This document shows, piece by piece, positions 35,395 through 44,803 of a DNA stretch of 64,000 nucleotides; position 1 is the first letter of the stretch, and each line of letters begins with the position of its first letter. The notes below the pieces were generated by a model. The model ran no database searches and was not told the origin of the DNA. It saw nothing but the letters and a program-made list of their open reading frames with translations. A program made the translations under genes and the position numbers. Location of the stretch: assembly GCF_000382385.1 (NCBI RefSeq), contig NZ_KB908320.1, positions 1 through 64,000 of the forward strand. Direction: 5' to 3'. This DNA comes from Segatella maculosa DSM 19339 = JCM 15638. GTDB taxonomy: Bacteria > Bacteroidota > Bacteroidia > Bacteroidales > Bacteroidaceae.

Positions 35395-35661
35395 ATGAAA
35401 ACAAAACAAGGATTTATACTTCGCAACGTTTGTGGTGAGAACATTATTGTTGCGGAGGGCGAGACGAATATTGATTTCAGCAATATCATCAGCATGAACG
35501 AAACGTCTGCTTTCTTATGGAACAATATTCAAGGAAAAGAATTCACACACGACGATCTTGTCGATTTGCTGACCGAGACGTATCAGGTTGATGCGCAAAA
35601 AGCGCTCGAAGATGTTACCCGTCTTGTCGAAAACTGGAAATCAGCAGGAATTATAGAATAA
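35395..35661 (+). CDS. PqqD-family protein (RiPP-recognition-element-like)
   Basis: Protein of 88 residues with the PqqD pattern: an initial beta hairpin (KTKQGFILRNVCGENIIVAEG in outline), then NETSAFLWNNIQGKEFT and a winged-helix part with LVDLLTETYQVD and DVTRLVENWKSAGII. PqqD-type domains bind the leader of a precursor peptide and present it to modifying enzymes. It lies 16 bases after the peptidase gene. No precursor peptide, radical SAM or cyclase gene is seen next to it. Confidence 0.88.
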   Translation: MKTKQGFILRNVCGENIIVAEGETNIDFSNIISMNETSAFLWNNIQGKEFTHDDLVDLLTETYQVDAQKALEDVTRLVENWKSAGIIE

Positions 35662-35769
35662 GTATTGCTGTCCGATAAACATTTTCCGCACAGCAATAAA
35701 AATGACATGTGCATGGAAATGTAGAATGTTTCGCATGAGTTCTCGGCAATGTTTATTTCACTCAGAAAT

Positions 35770-35857
35770 GATTTCAGCCATTTTACCTCGCAATCTCAGT
35801 CATATCAGGCGATAAAATGGCTGAAATCAAGTCGCAATATGACTAAGATAGAAAAGT
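35770..35857. repeat. four-unit 22-bp array of the CAGCCATTTT family
   Basis: Steps at 35770, 35792, 35814 and 35836. The first unit has GATTTCAGCCATTTTA, and the third has its reverse complement TAAAATGGCTGAAATC, so the array can fold on itself. It sits between convergent genes. Confidence 0.85.
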
Positions 35858-35904
35858 CTTTGAAAGTCAATCAACTATATGCATTGTTGATGATGAATTT
35901 TCTT

Positions 35905-38391
35905 TCAAGCTTGTCGGTTACGTAACTGCATGATAAGGGCATTCAATTGGTTTTCATCTTGTATCAGCACCTCACGCGGTTTACTTCCTTGCGCAGTACC
36001 GACAATGCCCATATGTTCAAGCTGATCCATCAATCGCCCTGCACGATTGTACCCAATGGAGAAGCGACGTTGAATCATACTGGTTGAACCTTGCTGGGAA
36101 AGAACAATTGCATGGGCCGCTTCCTCGAAGTAAGGGTCGAGTGAAGAAATGTCAGTTGCCCCGTCACCTATACTACCACCGCTATTATCCTCGATTGGTT
36201 CGGGAAGTTCCATAGGCTCTATGGGGCCGGGCTCTTCACTGATGTAATCGTTTATATGCTCGATTTCGGGTGTATCGACAAAGGCACATTGCACGCGGAC
36301 AGGCTCATTGCCATTCAAGAAGAGGAGGTCGCCCCGACCTACAAGCTGATTTGCGCCGGAACGGTCAAGAATTGTGCGCGAATCTATCTGGGAACTCACA
36401 CGGAATGCCATTCTTCCGGGGAAGTTAGCTTTAATATTTCCTGTAATAATCTTTGTTGTCGGACGTTGTGTTGCAATCACCATATGGATACCGACAGCGC
36501 GTGCCAACTGTGCAATACGTGCAATCGGAAGTTCTATTTCCTTGCCAGCTGTCATGATAAGATCGCCGAACTCATCGATGATGACAACAATATAAGGCAT
36601 GTAGTCGTGGCCTTTTGTGAGATCAAGCTTATGATTGACGAATTTAGCATTATATTCCTTGAGGTTCTTTGCACCAGCCATCTTCAATAAATCATAGCGA
36701 TGGTCCATGAGTGCACAGAGACTGTTCAACGTTCTGACCACTTTGGTGACATCGGTGATAATGGGCTCTTCTTCATTTTCAGGCAGACAGGCCATAAAAT
36801 GTCCCGAAATCTTGTGATAGACACTGAACTCGACCTTCTTTGGGTCTACAAGAACGAATTTCAGTTCATTTGGATGCTTCTTATATAATAATGATGTGAT
36901 AATCGCATTCAGGCCGACAGACTTTCCTTGTCCTGTCGCACCGGCAACGAGCAAATGGGGAATCTTGGCCAAGTCAACCATAAAGACCTCGTTGGTGATG
37001 GTTTTTCCCAATGCCAAGGGCAGTTCCATCTTTGTTTCTTTGAACTTTTTGGAGTTAAGAATACTCTCCATGGAGACAATCTGCGGCCTTTTGTTCGGTA
37101 CTTCAATACCAATGGTCCCCTTACCCGGTATAGGAGCAATGATACGAATACCAAGTGCCGAAAGACTCAAGGCAATATCGTCCTCTAAGTTTCGTATTTT
37201 AGAGATGCGTACACCCTCGGCCGGAGTAATCTCATACAGTGTAATGGTAGGGCCGACGGTAGCTTTAATCTCTCTGATTGATACACCAAAGCTGTTAAGC
37301 ACTTCGACAATACGGGCATTGTTGGCCTTGATTTCTTCCATGTCAACATTGGGTTTGTCTTCTTCGTCATACTTTTTCAGAAGCTCAAGCGTTGGTTTCT
37401 TGTACTTAGTAAAAGGCTCCAAAGGGTCTATAGGTGTACTAAGGATATCTTCCAAGTTCACAACTGCACTGCCAGCTTTCTCTTCATTCTTGGCAATCTT
37501 CACTGTCAGCCGATTGTCATTTGCTGTCTGAGGCTCTGAATTGTTCGTAACGCTCAGCGTGGGAACTGCATTTGCTGGTAATGTATCTTTGTCAATGTTT
37601 CCAAAATCGGTAAGATCCACCACAGGGGCAGGAAAATCTTCGGGCAATCCCTGATTTATCGTATTGCTGTCTTCAGTTTCTTCGTTATTATCAGCCTCTG
37701 TATTGTGTTCGGAGTCAGCTGTGTCTATCTCGTGATTCGTAACCGTGAACTTGACTTTAGAAGTCAGATATTTCACCGGATTCATCGCTTTTCTAATAAT
37801 AAAAATCGTTTCTGCGCTCAGATAAGTCAAGAAGGCAAGTGCCGTGAAAAGCAGAATTACGATTAATCCTGGGGCACCGACAATGTTCTCTAACTGCTGA
37901 ACACAGAACAATCCGTGATTACCACCTGGATTAAAGAACAAATTTCCCATGACAGGAGTAAGGAACTTGGCAAATGTTATCGAACACCATATCATGGTCA
38001 ACATCATACCAAAGAACCATTTCCACAGGTTGATGGTATAGATGCTCATCAGTTTCAGTCCGACTAAGACAATAAAAGCTGGAATAATGAAAGCCGGCAG
38101 GCCAAAATTAACCGACATGAGGGTGTAAGCCACAATGGCTCCGATGGAACCGCAATAATTTGTAATCGAACGGTTAGAGTTTATCCATTCTCCATGCCTT
38201 AAACTTTCAAGAATACTTTGGTCATCCTGCCCAGTAGAGAAGTAGGAGACCATAGCTATGATTACATAAATTGCAATTAAGAGGAGTATAAGTCCTAAAA
38301 GGAAATCTGTTTTTTCATTACTGAAAATATTGCGAAAGCCGACTGCCTCACCAATACTCTTGGGTTTGCGGTCAGATTTTTTCCTTGCCAT
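35905..38391 (-). CDS. ftsK: DNA translocase FtsK
   Basis: Protein of 828 residues that pumps chromosome ends through the division septum and activates XerCD. Four N-terminal membrane spans (about residues 25-200) are followed by an acidic/polar linker and the motor: an ArgXxx-rich alpha domain, Walker A GATGQGKSVGLN near 480, Walker B YIVVIIDEFGDL, and IATQRPTTKIITG. The C-terminal gamma winged helix (STSMIQRRFSIGYNRAGRLMDQLE) binds KOPS-type sites. Complete. A TAATTTTG -7 element on the minus strand (38420-38427) precedes it. Confidence 0.97.
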   Translation of the reverse strand: MARKKSDRKPKSIGEAVGFRNIFSNEKTDFLLGLILLLIAIYVIIAMVSYFSTGQDDQSILESLRHGEWINSNRSITNYCGSIGAIVAYTLMSVNFGLPAFIIPAFIVLVGLKLMSIYTINLWKWFFGMMLTMIWCSITFAKFLTPVMGNLFFNPGGNHGLFCVQQLENIVGAPGLIVILLFTALAFLTYLSAETIFIIRKAMNPVKYLTSKVKFTVTNHEIDTADSEHNTEADNNEETEDSNTINQGLPEDFPAPVVDLTDFGNIDKDTLPANAVPTLSVTNNSEPQTANDNRLTVKIAKNEEKAGSAVVNLEDILSTPIDPLEPFTKYKKPTLELLKKYDEEDKPNVDMEEIKANNARIVEVLNSFGVSIREIKATVGPTITLYEITPAEGVRISKIRNLEDDIALSLSALGIRIIAPIPGKGTIGIEVPNKRPQIVSMESILNSKKFKETKMELPLALGKTITNEVFMVDLAKIPHLLVAGATGQGKSVGLNAIITSLLYKKHPNELKFVLVDPKKVEFSVYHKISGHFMACLPENEEEPIITDVTKVVRTLNSLCALMDHRYDLLKMAGAKNLKEYNAKFVNHKLDLTKGHDYMPYIVVIIDEFGDLIMTAGKEIELPIARIAQLARAVGIHMVIATQRPTTKIITGNIKANFPGRMAFRVSSQIDSRTILDRSGANQLVGRGDLLFLNGNEPVRVQCAFVDTPEIEHINDYISEEPGPIEPMELPEPIEDNSGGSIGDGATDISSLDPYFEEAAHAIVLSQQGSTSMIQRRFSIGYNRAGRLMDQLEHMGIVGTAQGSKPREVLIQDENQLNALIMQLRNRQA

Positions 38392-38419
38392 GTTTATAGA
38401 GTCGATATTGTATTTCTTG

Positions 38420-38478
38420 CAAAATTAGTGTAAAATTCCGAGAAAAGGCGTTCTTTTCGTAACTTTTTTCTAATTTTG
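38420..38478. promoter_or_regulatory. divergent -7 elements for ftsK and the exonuclease gene
   Basis: TAATTTTG occurs on the minus strand at 38420-38427 (towards ftsK) and on the plus strand at 38471-38478 (towards the exonuclease). No clear -33 elements. Confidence 0.45.
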
Positions 38479-38501
38479 CACGTTGGAACAAGCCATTTAT
38501 A

Positions 38502-39152
38502 ATGAAGAAGACAATATACAGCAAGTTTGATAAAAAAAAGATTACCAATCTCCCTATCGTTCAATTTCCGGGAAGGATCATTACAATCGTCAGTGAGACA
38601 GATGCCGATAAGGCCGTTGATTATCTCTTATCGCGTGATATCTTAGGCGTAGATACCGAAACCCGGCCGACCTTTCATAAGGGAGAACAGCATAAGGTTG
38701 CATTATTGCAAGTTGCATCGCGTGACACTTGTTTCTTATTCCGGCTTAACGATATAGGAATGCCTGCCTCAATTATAAGATTGTTAGAAGACCAGACCGT
38801 TCCAAAAATCGGTTTGTCATGGCATGACGACATTCTTTCTTTGCACCGCCGCACAGAGTTTACACCGGGATATTTTATCGATTTACAGAATGTGGTAGGT
38901 GAGATTGGTATAAAAGATCTCAGTCTTCAGAAGCTTTATGCCAATCTCTTTCATCAAAAGATAAGTAAACGACAACGGCTGACAAATTGGGAAGCAGATA
39001 TATTGAATGACAAACAGAAGCAATATGCAGCCACGGACGCTTGGAGTTGTATTAAACTCTATGAAGAGGTTAAGCGACTGCATGAGACAAAAGATTATGA
39101 GTTGATCGTTCCGCTGGAGGTTACTGAAAACAACAATGACTATGCTGTCTGA
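38502..39152 (+). CDS. DEDDy 3'-5' exonuclease (RNase D/WRN-exo type)
   Basis: Single-domain exonuclease of 216 residues. ExoI motif GVDTETRPTF with Asp51 and Glu53, ExoII around GLSWHDDILSL, and ExoIII YAATDAW, with the tyrosine of the DEDDy subclass. It has no HRDC domains, so it is not a full RNase D; small single-domain members are common in Bacteroidetes. The substrate (DNA or structured RNA) is unknown. It starts a run of three closely spaced genes with the RlmI-like enzyme and tilS, which hints at RNA metabolism. Confidence 0.9.
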   Translation: MKKTIYSKFDKKKITNLPIVQFPGRIITIVSETDADKAVDYLLSRDILGVDTETRPTFHKGEQHKVALLQVASRDTCFLFRLNDIGMPASIIRLLEDQTVPKIGLSWHDDILSLHRRTEFTPGYFIDLQNVVGEIGIKDLSLQKLYANLFHQKISKRQRLTNWEADILNDKQKQYAATDAWSCIKLYEEVKRLHETKDYELIVPLEVTENNNDYAV

Positions 39153-39185
39153 CAAGTTTTGTTAATCATCGAAATATTTGAACTT

Positions 39186-40373
39186 ATGTATAAATCTGTC
39201 TATCTCAAAAAAGGGAAAGAAGAATCGTTGAACCGCTTCCATCCATGGATTTTCTCGGGTGCCATTCATCACATGGAAGAAGGCATAGAAGAGGGAGATA
39301 TCGTCAATGTATTCACTGCGACGAACGATTTTATTGCGGTCGGTCACTATCAGATTGGCTCTATTGCCGTACGCGTGCTTTCGTTTTCAGAAGAGGAAAT
39401 CAATCATTCTTTTTGGTGTAGTCATTTGGAAAGTGCTTTGAAAATGCGGCAACGCATCGGCATTGCAGATAATGACAACAACAATACGTATCGATTGGTA
39501 CATGGCGAAGGCGACGCTCTGCCCGGATTGATTATAGATTGTTATGACGAAACGATGGTCATGCAGGCACACAGCGTAGGCATGCATGCTTCCCGCAAGG
39601 CGGTGTGCCGTGCATTGGTTGAAGTTATGGGTAACCGCATGAAGCACGTTTATTACAAAAGTGAGACCACACTTCCATTCAAGGCCGAACTCGAACAAGA
39701 AAACGATTTTATTCATGGCGGGACAGACAATGATATTGCCATTGAGAACGGGTTGAAGTTTCATGTGGACTGGTTACATGGACAAAAAACGGGATTCTTT
39801 ATCGATCAAAGAGAGAATCGCAGTCTGTTGGAGCACTATGCTAAGAACAAAAGCGTACTGAATATGTTCTGTTATACGGGCGGCTTTTCCGTTTATGCCA
39901 TGCGTGGGCAAGCCAAGATGGTTCATTCCGTTGATAGTAGTGCCAAAGCCATAGAACTGACAAACAGAAACATTGATTTGAATTTCCCCGGTGATAAACG
40001 CCACAAGACCTTTTGTGAAGATGCGTTCAAGTATTTGGACAATACAGACAACGCCAACAAATATGATTTGATAGTTCTCGATCCTCCGGCATTTGCCAAA
40101 CATCGCAAAGCACTTCATAATGCTTTGAAAGGTTATACTCGGTTGAATGTGAAAGGATTGCAGCGCATTAAGCAGGGCGGTATCTTGTTTACGTTCAGCT
40201 GTTCTCAGATAGTTTCAAAAGAAAACTTCCGTAATGCTGTGTTTACAGCTGCGGCGCAGGCAGGGCGCAAGGTGAGGATTTTGCATCAACTTCATCAACC
40301 TGCAGACCATCCCATCAACATTTACCATCCGGAGGGAGAATACTTGAAAGGCTTGGTGCTTTATGTTGAGTAG
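39186..40373 (+). CDS. RlmI-like 23S rRNA cytosine-C5 methyltransferase
   Basis: Protein of 395 residues. An N-terminal PUA domain (about 1-75: SVYLKKGKEESLNRFHPWIFSGAI in outline) is followed by a SAM-dependent methyltransferase: VLNMFCYTGGFSVYAM (SAM loop), HSVDSSAKAIEL, LDPPAFAKHRKAL (catalytic DPP) and FTFSCSQIV with the nucleophilic cysteine. Family members such as E. coli RlmI methylate C1962. The ATG at 39186 is chosen over 39159 because family proteins begin just before the PUA strand. It overlaps tilS by 11 bases. Confidence 0.9.
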   Translation: MYKSVYLKKGKEESLNRFHPWIFSGAIHHMEEGIEEGDIVNVFTATNDFIAVGHYQIGSIAVRVLSFSEEEINHSFWCSHLESALKMRQRIGIADNDNNNTYRLVHGEGDALPGLIIDCYDETMVMQAHSVGMHASRKAVCRALVEVMGNRMKHVYYKSETTLPFKAELEQENDFIHGGTDNDIAIENGLKFHVDWLHGQKTGFFIDQRENRSLLEHYAKNKSVLNMFCYTGGFSVYAMRGQAKMVHSVDSSAKAIELTNRNIDLNFPGDKRHKTFCEDAFKYLDNTDNANKYDLIVLDPPAFAKHRKALHNALKGYTRLNVKGLQRIKQGGILFTFSCSQIVSKENFRNAVFTAAAQAGRKVRILHQLHQPADHPINIYHPEGEYLKGLVLYVE

Positions 40374-41706
40374 TTTCGCACATGGTGTCAAAGCGTTTAT
40401 CGATAGGAACCGTTTGTTGAAGACCGATGGTTTCTATCTGCTTGCTTTAAGTGGGGGCAGTGACAGTGTGGCTCTGTTCCGTGTGATGATAGAACTCGGC
40501 TATCGTTTCGCTGCCGTTCACTGCAATTTTCAATTGCGTGGAGAGGAATCTCAGCGTGATGAATTATTTTGTGAGCAACTTTGCCTCGCTCAAAAGGTCC
40601 CATTCCATCGTGTTCATTTCGATACAAAAGCCTATGCCAAGCTTCATCGTGTCAGCATTGAGATGGCCGCACGCGAACTGCGCTATCGTTATTTTGAACA
40701 ATTGAGAAAAGATTTGGGAGCAGATGCCATTCTTGTGGCCCACCATAACGATGATTCCGTCGAAACTTTTTTGCTTAATCTGATATGCGGAACCGGAATT
40801 CACGGGCTATTGGGAATAAAACCGAAAAACGGTTTCATCGTTCGGCCGTTGTTATCCATCGGCCGTTCCGACATAGAAGCATATTTATCCGGTATCGGGC
40901 AAGCGTTCGTGACAGACTGCAGCAACCAAATTGCCAATGTCAAGCGGAATATGATCAGGCTGAAAGTGTTACCACTGCTCCGCGAAATTAATCCTTCCGT
41001 GTCAAACGGCATTGCTTCGACAGCCAAACGATTGGGGCTTGTGGCGCAGACATTCGATAAAGCTATGACTGAAAGCATTGCGGCAGTAACCTCTCATCAA
41101 GGGGCGGACAACTGTGTCATAGACATTCGGCAGCTGAAAAAAGAAACGGCACCGGAGTACACGTTGTATTCCATTCTCAAAAAATATGCGTTTTCATCGG
41201 CCCAGATAGAAAGTATTGCATGCTCACTCGATGCGCCTTCGGGGAGAAAATGGTTATCGAAGTCGCACGAACTGGTCGTGAGCAGAGGACAACTGATTGT
41301 CGTTCCTCTTTTTCAGGACGCGAACCGTTCCCTGAGTCTGACCGAACCGGGGCGCTATGTCTGGAATGATGTGATGAAGTTTGATGTCGCCTTGTGTGAT
41401 ATTCCATCGGATTTTTCCCCGAGTCGTAGTAAAAACATCGTTACATTGGCTGCTGACAGCGTCCGTTTCCCGCTGCTTGTCCGTCATGTCCACAAGGGCG
41501 ATAGATTCCGCCCGTTGGGAATGAAGGGGAGTAAGCTCGTCAACGACCTGCTGACAGACCTGAAACTTTCATTAGACGAGAAACAACGTCAGCTGGTTGT
41601 CGTCGATGCAGCCGATAAGATTATTTGGGTCGTGGGGAGAAGGATAGATGACAGCGTCAGCGTAACATCCGAAACGACAGAAATACTACGCTTACAAGTT
41701 CTTTAA
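40363..41706 (+). CDS. tilS: tRNA(Ile)-lysidine synthase
   Basis: ATP-dependent ligase of 447 residues that adds lysine to C34 of the CAU-anticodon tRNA-Ile. The N-type ATP pyrophosphatase P-loop LSGGSDS is at residues 29-35; HCNFQLRGEESQRDE and VAHHNDDSVETFLLNL are the other catalytic motifs. The C-terminal TilS domain (GDRFRPLGMKGSKLVNDLL) is present, so this is the long form. It overlaps the methyltransferase gene and ends before a 41-bp repeat array. An essential gene in nearly all bacteria. Confidence 0.97.
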   Translation: MLSSFAHGVKAFIDRNRLLKTDGFYLLALSGGSDSVALFRVMIELGYRFAAVHCNFQLRGEESQRDELFCEQLCLAQKVPFHRVHFDTKAYAKLHRVSIEMAARELRYRYFEQLRKDLGADAILVAHHNDDSVETFLLNLICGTGIHGLLGIKPKNGFIVRPLLSIGRSDIEAYLSGIGQAFVTDCSNQIANVKRNMIRLKVLPLLREINPSVSNGIASTAKRLGLVAQTFDKAMTESIAAVTSHQGADNCVIDIRQLKKETAPEYTLYSILKKYAFSSAQIESIACSLDAPSGRKWLSKSHELVVSRGQLIVVPLFQDANRSLSLTEPGRYVWNDVMKFDVALCDIPSDFSPSRSKNIVTLAADSVRFPLLVRHVHKGDRFRPLGMKGSKLVNDLLTDLKLSLDEKQRQLVVVDAADKIIWVVGRRIDDSVSVTSETTEILRLQVL

Positions 41707-41707
41707 A

Positions 41708-41905
41708 AGCCTGCTTTTAACCTCTGCCGAAAGTCAAGGGGTAAAATACATATCAGCGGGAGCCCCGCCGGAAGTCAAAACTCAAAAGACGTATCTGCGG
41801 AAGTTCCGCCGAAGATAAAATGTTAAGAAACGTGTCTGCGGAAGTTCCGCCAAGCTGTAAATGTTAAGAAATGTATCTGCGGAAATTCCGCCGGCTCTTT
41901 CCAAA
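41708..41905. repeat. five-unit 41-bp array with GC-rich palindromic core
   Basis: Units start at 41708, 41749, 41790, 41831 and 41872, each exactly 41 apart. The core GCGGAAGTTCCGC approximates a palindrome; its spacer contains AATGTTAAGAAA in two units. The gene-free stretch 41707-42272 contains this array, a run of ten G and the manC promoter. Confidence 0.92.
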
Positions 41906-41970
41906 TAGAAGTGCAAAATCTTGGTGGTGTTTGACACTATGCAAAACAACACGGGGCTTGCCTTGCGGCC

Positions 41971-41980
41971 GGGGGGGGGG
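41971..41980 (+). repeat. G10 homopolymer with flanking hairpin
   Basis: Ten consecutive G residues, preceded by GCGGCC and followed by AGCCCCC, so G and C runs can pair. It lies about 240 bases upstream of the manC promoter. Such runs slip during replication. Confidence 0.85.
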
Positions 41981-42216
41981 AGCCCCCAAAGAGCCCGGTG
42001 GAAGACTTAAGCAATGCAAAAAAGGAGGAGAACGTGTCCGCTTCCAACATGGAGGTCAACTCTTGGTATCATCCATTAAGAATTGGGGTTCTGTCTTGAA
42101 TGTTTAGAATTCTGCCAATATATAGCCAACGGTAGCAGTTTACAATTTATAATGTACAGAGGTGAATCAACAAGGTTCTCGATTTTTATGCCCGAGGGCA
42201 ATTTCATTCCTTATCA

Positions 42217-42248
42217 TTTGCCCATGTATGGAAAATTATGTAACTTTG
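42217..42248 (+). promoter_or_regulatory. strong promoter for manC-gmd
   Basis: TTTG (42217-42220), 20 bases, TAACTTTG (42241-42248): a full match to the Bacteroidetes consensus. The ATG is at 42273. Confidence 0.8.
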
Positions 42249-42272
42249 GGCCTGATTAAAAATTACAGAGTT

Positions 42273-43340
42273 ATGGCTGATAAAAATAATCATTTAGTTA
42301 TCATGGCCGGCGGTGTCGGCAGTCGCTTCTGGCCGATGAGCACGGCAGCACGCCCCAAGCAGTTTATTGACGTGCTGGGCGTTGGGCGTTCCTTGCTGCA
42401 GTTGACCTACGACCGTTTCAAAGGAATTTGCCTACCCGAGAACGTCTGGGTCGTGACCAACAAAGACTACGCCGAGAGCTGTCGGGAACAATTGCCCGAT
42501 ATTCCGGCTGAGAATATACTGCTGGAGCCGTGCCGTCGCAACACGGCACCCTGCATTGCCTATGTCAGCTGGCGTATCAAGTCGAAAGACCCGAGGGCAA
42601 ACGTCGTCGTCACACCAAGCGACCATATCGTTACCGACACGGCAGAGTTCAGGCGTGTTGTCGCTTCATGCCTGAAGTTCGTGGGCGAAACTGATGCTAT
42701 CGTCACATTGGGCATGAAACCCACCCGTCCCGAAACGGGTTACGGCTATATTCAGGCTGACCTCTCCACCGCTTCGCCTCGCAATAAGGAGATTTTCCGC
42801 GTGGATTCGTTCCGCGAGAAGCCCGATGCCGATACGGCTACGAAATATATCCGGCAGAACAATTATTTCTGGAATGCAGGCATTTTCATCTGGAGTGTTG
42901 GCACCATCGTCAACGCGTTTAGGGTCTATCAGCCCGCCATCTCCAAAGTCTTCGAGGGAATGGAACGCATTTACGGGACGGCAGAAGAACAGTCGTTCAT
43001 TGATGAACGCTACCCCGAATGTGAGAGCATTTCCGTGGACTATGCCATCATGGAGAAAGCCGAGGAAATCTTCGTGTGCCCGGCTGACTTCGGTTGGAGT
43101 GACCTCGGCACATGGGGCAGTCTGCTTGCCGAAAGCCGAAAAGACCTCTACGGTAACAGTCTCATCGGCGACAATATTACACTGTTTGACTCCCACAACT
43201 GTATTGTCCACACCATGCAGGAGAAGCAAGTGGTCGTGCAAGGGCTCGACGGCTACATCGTTGCCGAGAACGATGGCCGGCTATTGATTTGTAAACTATC
43301 CGAAGAACAGCGTATCAAGCAGTTCTCCGAAAACAAATAA
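42273..43340 (+). CDS. manC: mannose-1-phosphate guanylyltransferase
   Basis: Nucleotidyltransferase of 355 residues making GDP-mannose from mannose-1-phosphate and GTP. The signature [12 protein letters not shown] lies at residues 12-23, and RPKQF follows at about 27-31. The substrate-side segments [20 protein letters not shown] and WNAGIFIW are all in place. There is no C-terminal isomerase domain, so it is the monofunctional type. The start at 42273 sits 25 bases after the -7 element; the longer frame from 42162 would begin upstream of that promoter. gmd follows after 7 bases. Confidence 0.95.
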   Translation: MADKNNHLVIMAGGVGSRFWPMSTAARPKQFIDVLGVGRSLLQLTYDRFKGICLPENVWVVTNKDYAESCREQLPDIPAENILLEPCRRNTAPCIAYVSWRIKSKDPRANVVVTPSDHIVTDTAEFRRVVASCLKFVGETDAIVTLGMKPTRPETGYGYIQADLSTASPRNKEIFRVDSFREKPDADTATKYIRQNNYFWNAGIFIWSVGTIVNAFRVYQPAISKVFEGMERIYGTAEEQSFIDERYPECESISVDYAIMEKAEEIFVCPADFGWSDLGTWGSLLAESRKDLYGNSLIGDNITLFDSHNCIVHTMQEKQVVVQGLDGYIVAENDGRLLICKLSEEQRIKQFSENK

Positions 43341-43347
43341 AAGAATA

Positions 43348-44442
43348 ATGGAAAGAAAAACAGCACTTATCACTGGTATCACCGGACAGGACGGTTCGTA
43401 TTTGGCCGAGTTCCTCTTGGAGAAAGGCTACGAGGTGCATGGCACCATACGCCGCTCTTCCGTCGACTACCGCGAGCGCATTGCCCATTTGGAGGGCCAT
43501 CCTCATTTTCATTTGCACTACGCTGACTTGAGTGACTCGATGAGCATTCTGGGCGTCGTCGGCCAAATCCGACCGACAGAAATCTATAATCTCGCGGCGC
43601 AGAGCCATGTGCAGGTGAGTTTCGACTCGCCCGAATTCACGGCCGACGTGGATGCTGTCGGTGTGCTACGCGTGTTGGAAGCCGTTCGCCAATTAGGTCT
43701 CACCGATTCCTGCCGCATCTATCAGGCCAGCACGTCAGAACTCTACGGCAAGGTGGAGGAAGTGCCGCAGAACGAAAACACGCCTTTCCACCCCTACAGC
43801 CCCTATGCAGTGGCCAAGCAATATGGTTTTTGGATTGTGCGTGAATACCGTGATGCCTATAACATGTTCTGCTGCTCGGGCATTCTGTTCAATCACGAGA
43901 GCGAACGCCGTGGCGAAACGTTCGTCACGCGAAAGATTACGCTGGCCGCCGCACGTATCAAGCAGGGCAAACAAGACAAACTCTTGCTGGGCAACCTGAG
44001 TTCATTGCGCGACTGGGGCTATGCCAAGGACTACGTGGAGTGCATGTGGCTCATCTTGCAGCACGACAAACCTGAAGATTTCGTCATCGCTACGGGCGCA
44101 CAGCACAGTGTGCGCGAGTTTTGTTACTATGCTTTCAAGCGTGTGGGCATCGAACTGGAGTTCAAGGGCGAGGGCATCGACGAGAAAGGCATTGACAAGA
44201 CCACGGGAAAAGTGCTCGTTGAAGTCAGCCCCGACTTCTATCGCCCGACGGACGTCGTCAACCTATGGGGCGACCCCACCAAGGCCAAGGCCGAATTGGG
44301 CTGGAATCCCGACAAAACGAGCTTCGAAGAACTCGTCAACCTCATGGTCGATAGTGACATGGCCAAAGTGGCTTCGGAGGGTGCAGCCGAGAAGGTGCGT
44401 ACCAATTTGGCCGAATACCTTGAAAAAGGCATTGTTAAATAG
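43348..44442 (+). CDS. gmd: GDP-mannose 4,6-dehydratase
   Basis: NADP-dependent SDR enzyme of 364 residues, converting GDP-mannose to GDP-4-keto-6-deoxymannose, the precursor of GDP-fucose, rhamnose-type and perosamine-type sugars. The Rossmann motif [10 protein letters not shown] is at 10-19, the specificity motif IRRSS follows, and the YxxxK pair is Tyr153/Lys157 in PYAVAKQYG. It is co-transcribed with manC. No GDP-fucose synthase (fcl) gene is adjacent, so the final sugar is not determined by this locus. Confidence 0.97.
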   Translation: MERKTALITGITGQDGSYLAEFLLEKGYEVHGTIRRSSVDYRERIAHLEGHPHFHLHYADLSDSMSILGVVGQIRPTEIYNLAAQSHVQVSFDSPEFTADVDAVGVLRVLEAVRQLGLTDSCRIYQASTSELYGKVEEVPQNENTPFHPYSPYAVAKQYGFWIVREYRDAYNMFCCSGILFNHESERRGETFVTRKITLAAARIKQGKQDKLLLGNLSSLRDWGYAKDYVECMWLILQHDKPEDFVIATGAQHSVREFCYYAFKRVGIELEFKGEGIDEKGIDKTTGKVLVEVSPDFYRPTDVVNLWGDPTKAKAELGWNPDKTSFEELVNLMVDSDMAKVASEGAAEKVRTNLAEYLEKGIVK

Positions 44443-44459
44443 TCTTTTTCCCATTTTAT

Positions 44460-44502
44460 ATTTCACGCATATCCGCTTTGGAATATGCGTGAAATCTTTT
44501 TA
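44460..44502 (+). terminator. terminator of manC-gmd
   Basis: ATTTCACGCATAT / ATATGCGTGAAAT, a perfect 13-bp stem (44460-44472 and 44483-44495) with a 10-base loop, followed by CTTTTTATATT. Confidence 0.9.
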
Positions 44503-44535
44503 TATTATTGTCCGGTAGACCTTTTTCGTATATAG

Positions 44536-44743
44536 AACCACAAGCTTGTCAATTGTAAACCACAAGGTTATGACTCGTAAATGTCAAGATCTTGAAAACA
44601 TATCGGGCAGATGTTGATAATCAATGCCTTACTATCAGTTCATAATATCAGCCATTTTAGCCCTCAATATCAGCCATTTCACCGTGTAAGATGGGCCATA
44701 TTGTGCGGTGAAATGGGTCATTTTGTCAGGCGATATGGGACGG
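44536..44743. repeat. 22-bp phased array including the CAGCCATTTT family
   Basis: Units at 44536 and 44558 start AACCACAAG; 44580 onward keeps the step with changed sequence. From 44644 (44666, 44688, 44710) units carry AATATCAGCCATTTT and reverse-complement variants (GAAATGGGTCATTTTG). It fills most of the 361-base gap between gmd and prmA (44443-44803). Confidence 0.8.
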
Positions 44744-44803
44744 ACTTGTTTTCTGAATGAACCAAAAAGGATAACCATTTGGATGATAGCGCATGCAAAG
44801 CGC

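Noticed and set aside
41871..42107. 78-residue frame spanning the G10 run
   Set aside because: It begins in the 41-bp array and consists of translated repeats and homopolymer; no promoter and no family.
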